NCBI RefSeq assembly: GCF_048771995.1
Contig: NC_133024.1
Coordinates: 89,994,501 to 90,058,500 of the forward strand
Source of the DNA: Taeniopygia guttata
Taxonomy: Eukaryota; Chordata; Aves; Passeriformes; Estrildidae
Direction of reading: 5' to 3'
DNA length: 64,000 nt
Part shown: piece by piece, positions 60,075 to 64,000 of the stretch
Numbering within the stretch: position 1 is the first letter of the stretch
Layout: each line of letters begins with the position of its first letter
Position numbers and translations under genes: made by a program
The notes under the pieces: model-generated
Seen by the model: the letters and a program-made list of their open reading frames with translations, nothing else
The model's database searches: none
What the model was told of the DNA's origin: nothing

Positions 60075-63000
60075 CTGAAGAGAGAGAAAAAGATCCATGT
60101 TAAGTACTAGTGCACCAACAGATGGCTACATCCAGAACTTCAGCATTCTGCTCTCAACATGTTGATAAAACTAGCTCAGCTAGCTTGTCAACAATGAAAA
60201 GGAAGCCAGGTCCACTATGATCATTCAGGATGAAGTCTTTCTAATACCAGCTGTATACACAATATGGAGATTATACTGATTGTTTCCTCCTTAAGAGCTA
60301 TTAGTTACACACAAATTTAGCCATCTTAAATATCCATGTGACCCTTCCCACAGTCGTTTTGCTTTCATCATAGTCACAAGGGACAGGTGTGCCCCTTTCA
60401 CACAACTGTCTGCACACAGTATGAAGGGAAAGGTAGCACCCTTCCTTCATTCTTCTCTGGACCATTAGGAATAAGTCCAAGTTGTTTCAAAGCTTTTTAC
60501 ATACTTCTCACACTAGCCTCAACTTGGACATCTTAATCAGCCCCCACATCATCTGTAGTAGGGCATGCAGAGGCTAAGCACAGCACCCACAAGCTGACAT
60601 TTAATTATAGAATGTTATATCGAAGTATACCTCACAAATCTTGGATATGACATGGGCTGCCAAATGCAAAGCTCTTACCTGGCCCAAATTTGTCTCCATC
60701 AATCTTGAAAATCTGGACCTGAACATTAAATACATTGACAAGGGCTTGGTCCGTGACCTGCAGATTCTCCTCAGAACTGCACTTGTAGGAGTTCCCTACT
60801 GAAGCTCTCAGCTCACTCATATTGTTGTTTGTTGCTTCAAATTTTGGATCTGTGTAAGAGAAAGTCTTATTACATAAATCTGAAGAGCAGGAGCTGTAAG
60901 CTCACAGAGCCATGATTTGATACACTCATCCCCACCATTTCTCATACATTATTTAATGCAGGCTACCCTTAATATTTAAAGAAGTAGTCACAGAGAGTAG
61001 ATTTTTAGAAGTCCTTACTTTTTGCTTCAGAAGGCAGCGTCGTGCTTACACTCACACCTTGCAAGAAGAATTTTTCAGCACTTGCATTCTTTTAAAAAAA
61101 AAACAAAAACCAAGAAATCAGTAGGTGTAATTTAAGATCATGATGTACAGCATAAGCTGTTCAGGTTCCATTCTGCATGCATTTTGAGAAGGGCTTTTAA
61201 AATGTAGACCACAAATGGGATTAGCATCCAGAGGAGACGTTTAGTTGGACTTTAGGAGAGAAAAGCTACAGAAAGTATGCACCTTTAGGAAGATTATTCT
61301 GTGACAGGGCAAAGAGGCAGAGAAAGGGGGCCTTGTCTCCCCCAAACTCTTCCATACTGCAGGAATAGTCCTACCCATTGCTTAAGCAGCCTAAAACAAT
61401 GAACTTGGTATGCCAGAGAGCTGTGGAGTCATTTAGTAGCAACAGCTCAAGGTGATCAGCATAAAAAAAGAGCATGAAGCTCTACCAAACAGTGGATTCA
61501 GTCATCAAAGGTACACAGCTCCAGTACAGCACCTGGGGCAGGGCTGTGGGAAACAGGATTTCCCAATCATCACAGTGGACCAGAAGACAAGCACAGTTGG
61601 CCTTTGGGCTGTACACAGAATATTAATGAGGACTTAAATCCAGCTCCAGGCTTAAAATTAGATTAGATGCCCACTTGTCATAGGCTGGTTCTAGTTTCAG
61701 CAAGAAACCTTAAAGAGTAAGCAACACAATCTTCAAGGAAGTTCCCACTCCAAACAAAATACTTTTCTGTGTACACATATGTATGTGTGCATATATACAC
61801 AAACACATTCTTTTCACACAGTGGTAACCAAGCACAAAACCCACTAAATCCTAGAATTAAACCCAAAGGAACTAGTTACTCCCCTTCCTGTAGCTGTTGT
61901 TTTTCTTCTTGCACTTGCCCCAGTTAGTTCTCCCACATGGAAAGTGCTGCAGACCCTACACACTTGGTGCAGAGATTCTTACCAATGCAAACTGGAAGAT
62001 AACCCTTGTTTTCTCAAAAGTCAGGTTCAACAAGGCAGATGTATTGTCACATCTCCCAGAAGAAGTTGTATTATGTGGTACGAAATTCAGCAAATCCAAA
62101 CCCATCTGTGAGAGAAGAGGAGCAATTACGACACTTGAAGAGACTGAGCATATCACCTTACACTCAGCTGAGGTGTGGCTGGCTTGTGTTCGTGCCTACA
62201 GTGTTGTGCTGGCCCGATGCTCCAGACACCAGGGCAGACCCAGGGCTGCACCCGAGTTACCAGGTAACTGACACACAACTAAGGGCACATCTAACAAAGC
62301 TTTCTGCAGCCCCGACCGGCTGCAGGCAAGAATCCAACTCCTTTCTCTACACCAACTGATTTGGTCCTTGCAGCATAAGAAAAAACATCAAGAACCACCA
62401 CACCACACAGAAGGCAAGATGCTATAAAATACTGCTTTGACATAAGATAGAAGCAATTAAGGGGACCACCTGTCAGCACAATCATCTTGCATGTCATTTC
62501 AGTTCAAAGTGTTTTAGTTTTGTCCATGGTTCATGATTTTATACTGTCTTGCATCTACAGAAGGCTGTGGCTTAAATGCCACTTGCCAAACAATTAAATA
62601 GAAACCCTTTCAGTAGCTCTTAGCTGATCTTCATGTGACCAGAAAACCTACTTGCCACCTCCTCACTGGTCATTACACTAGAAATCAGCTGTTCCACCAG
62701 AAGCAGAACACCAGAATCAGGGAATTTCACACAATTAAGGTGGCTCAAACACAGCTACCATCACAATAAGCCACTGTACAGCCACACACCAGCTATAAGT
62801 AATTATGATTTTACCTTTCAGTCATCAACATCATAAATAAATGCAGTAGCTCCTTTTGCAAACCACTGTTTCCTGTTGGGGGGATTCAACAGTCCCTTTG
62901 GGACTCTGGGTTTGTCCATAGGGCTGGCAAGCCAGGCTCTGCACCAACAGTGGAGGGAAGGAATTTGTGCCAGGGCTGGATCTTACATAAATATTGTATT

Positions 63001-63758
63001 TTTCTTTTTTTTTACTACTAAAATCAGCTGTTAAGTAGCTTTTAAGCATCAAAGTCAAACCCAAATGTCTTCAGGGCTGGCTGGAGGGTAATTAAATCAG
63101 AAGCCTGTCCAGTTTTACAGTACTAATTTTCCCTTCTACTAGTCATTCACTCTTTCTATACATACCTCAGGCCAAATTTCTGCATTTTATTTAACACTTT
63201 AAAAATCTTGTTTCAATTGCTACTTTGATAACAGGATTCCCCATGTCATATCTTGGTAACTTTTACTACTTCTCATAAATGACCGCATATACACTTCCTG
63301 GATTCAACAGACAAGTTTACTACTGCTTTTAGTGAATGGAATAATCCTTAAGAACCACTTTCAGTACAAGTGTTTGGAATGTCATTAGTCCAGACCAGGT
63401 TAAGCAATTCAAATAGAGGATAATGACAGATGAACACAAACACTTGGGCTTCTAAAAGAAAAAGGTGAGCTTATAATAATTTACCAAGTGTTCCCCAAAG
63501 AAGAAATTTGAAGGCTTTGAAGAAACAAAAAAGAAAAACGTACCTTTTCATCTTTTTGTTGATAGGTGATGTTAAGCTGCAAGCCCATGTAGGCAAGTAC
63601 ACAGGTTCCATTTGGACCAGTGACATTGTATTTACCAACTGTAGGATTTGGGGGTGATGTTGGTGCTGGGCCAGTTGTTGGAGACTGGCTAGTAGTCTGT
63701 TTAGGAGTTGTAGGCACCACAGTAGTAGTAGAGACCCTATCTTCAGCACATTCTGTCT
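59935..63758 (-). CDS. LAMP1: LAMP1, lysosome-associated membrane glycoprotein 1, 3' part (5 exons)
   Basis: The C-terminal 238 residues of a type I lysosomal membrane glycoprotein (chicken LEP100). Joined minus-strand exons are 63758-63544, 62105-61983, 61088-61019, 60849-60679 and 60074-59935 (719 nt with stop); every phase agrees. The order is a Pro/Thr-rich hinge, then the second lumenal domain with its four conserved Cys (NGTC, SGRC, SYKC, VEEC) that form two disulfides, then a membrane span (MLIPIIVGAALAGLVLIVLI) and the tail RKRSHAGYQTI. The terminal YQTI is the tyrosine sorting signal read by AP complexes for delivery to lysosomes. About eight N-glycosylation sequons are seen (NVT, NGT, NIT, NTT, NTS, NLT, NAS, NMS). 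The signal peptide and first lumenal domain lie beyond the right edge. The gene converges with GRTP1. Confidence 0.97.
60679..60849 (-). CDS. LAMP1: LAMP1 exon: second lumenal domain, end
   Basis: Encodes PKFEATNNNMSELRASVGNS, YKCSSEENLQVTDQALVNVF, NVQVQIFKIDGDKFGP plus one base. VGNSYKC and the FNVQVQ strand are hallmark LAMP positions. The acceptor is TTACACAG|AT and the donor is CCAG|GTAAGA. Confidence 0.96.
61019..61088 (-). CDS. LAMP1: LAMP1 exon: second lumenal domain, short
   Basis: Encodes NASAEKFFLQGVSVSTTLPS then EAK plus one base. The acceptor TTTTTAAAAG|AA has a T-rich tract interrupted by A. The donor AAAAA|GTAAGG has A, not G, as the last exon base, making the split codon Asn where human has Asp. 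Confidence 0.94.
61983..62105 (-). CDS. LAMP1: LAMP1 exon: second lumenal domain, part
   Basis: 41 codons, MGLDLLNFVPHNTTSSGRCD then NTSALLNLTFEKTRVIFQFA and L. Contains one disulfide Cys and three sequons. The acceptor is TCTCACAG|AT and the donor is CATTG|GTAAGA. The opening MGLD is not an initiation site; it is internal. Confidence 0.95.
63544..63758 (-). CDS. LAMP1: LAMP1 exon: hinge and start of second lumenal domain
   Basis: Starts (G)AG-ACA-GAA-TGT, giving ETECAED, the end of the first lumenal domain. About 35 Pro/Thr/Ser-rich hinge residues follow, likely O-glycosylated, then GKYNVTGPNGTCVLAYMGLQ and NITYQQKDEK. The acceptor is CTCTGCAG|AG (an AGAG ambiguity settled by phase and by the human ETRC equivalent). 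The donor is AAAAG|GTACGT, phase 0. Confidence 0.93.
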
Positions 63759-64000
63759 CTGCAGAGAAAGGAGAACAGTCATTACAAAACAAAATGAAGC
63801 TGTGGGATGATCTACCTTTTTAATCCTCGAGGGAAAGGGCGATGCAGCTTCAAGTAGCTTTTCTCCTAATAAAAGATAATAAACAGTGGTAAAGTATTAC
63901 CTAAACCCTTGTTGCAAAGTTTGAGACACTTTTAAAGCCTGGCATGTGAAAACAACACCTCTGCTGATAATTAACTGAAGTGGTGACCACATCCACTGTC
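63759..64000 (-). other. LAMP1: LAMP1 intron running off the window
   Basis: No upstream LAMP1 exon was recognised in the last 240 bp. The expected exon encoding the end of the first lumenal domain lies beyond the edge. Confidence 0.6.

Noticed and set aside
63481-63792. ATG-type starts for LAMP1 exon frames (for example upstream of ETECAED, or MGLDLL at 62,105)
   Set aside because: These are internal exons; the flanking residues are intron translation and the Met codons are internal.
1-64000. tRNA, rRNA, snoRNA, CRISPR arrays, bacterial operons
   Set aside because: None seen; the window is vertebrate nuclear DNA, and no cloverleaf or box-motif RNA gene could be supported by eye.

Overview
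This is vertebrate nuclear DNA, almost certainly from a bird. The evidence is the presence of several CR1 LINE fragments (2.15-3.33, 22.36, 31.3-31.8 and 46.9 kb), including one that ends in the CR1-type 3' octamer repeat, together with the GRTP1-LAMP1 gene pair in short-intron avian form. The species cannot be told from the sequence. A passerine is possible from an LTR-like stretch near 35.3 kb, but that is weak evidence.

Layout. (1) At 1-227 the window opens inside a plus-strand reading frame that closes at 225-227. It looks like the C-terminal end of the last exon of an upstream gene; by synteny (ADPRHL1 lies next to GRTP1 in other vertebrates) ADPRHL1 is the best guess, unproven. (2) 228-21,470 is mainly gene-free: an inverted 5'-truncated CR1, a CR1 scrap at 12.5 kb, and an 817-nt pure pyrimidine (TTTCC)n array at 14,651-15,467. 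(3) 21.48-21.69 kb is an isolated CpG-rich block with a possible splice donor. (4) 22.83-23.42 kb is the CpG-island promoter and first exon of GRTP1, with G-quadruplex-prone CCCTG repeats. (5) 23,190-57,253 is the complete plus-strand GRTP1 gene: eight coding exons, 1,020 nt, 339 residues, every splice junction in phase. It encodes a TBC-domain Rab GTPase-activating protein with both catalytic finger motifs. (6) 57.65-59.07 kb is a short convergent intergenic gap. (7) 59,070 to the right edge is the minus-strand 3' half of LAMP1: five coding exons for the hinge, the second lumenal domain, the membrane span and the GYQTI lysosomal sorting tail. The 5' exons lie beyond the window.

The two recognised genes both serve membrane traffic: GRTP1 is predicted to switch off Rab GTPases, and LAMP1 is a major lysosomal membrane glycoprotein. 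They are tail-to-tail neighbours with separate poly(A) signals, and nothing in the sequence shows joint regulation. I found no undescribed gene system. The most useful leads are a tandem acceptor pair giving an in-frame 48-nt extension of GRTP1 exon 2, an in-phase candidate alternative first exon, a 102-bp near-identical duplication in GRTP1 intron 2, and the long triplex-prone pyrimidine array.
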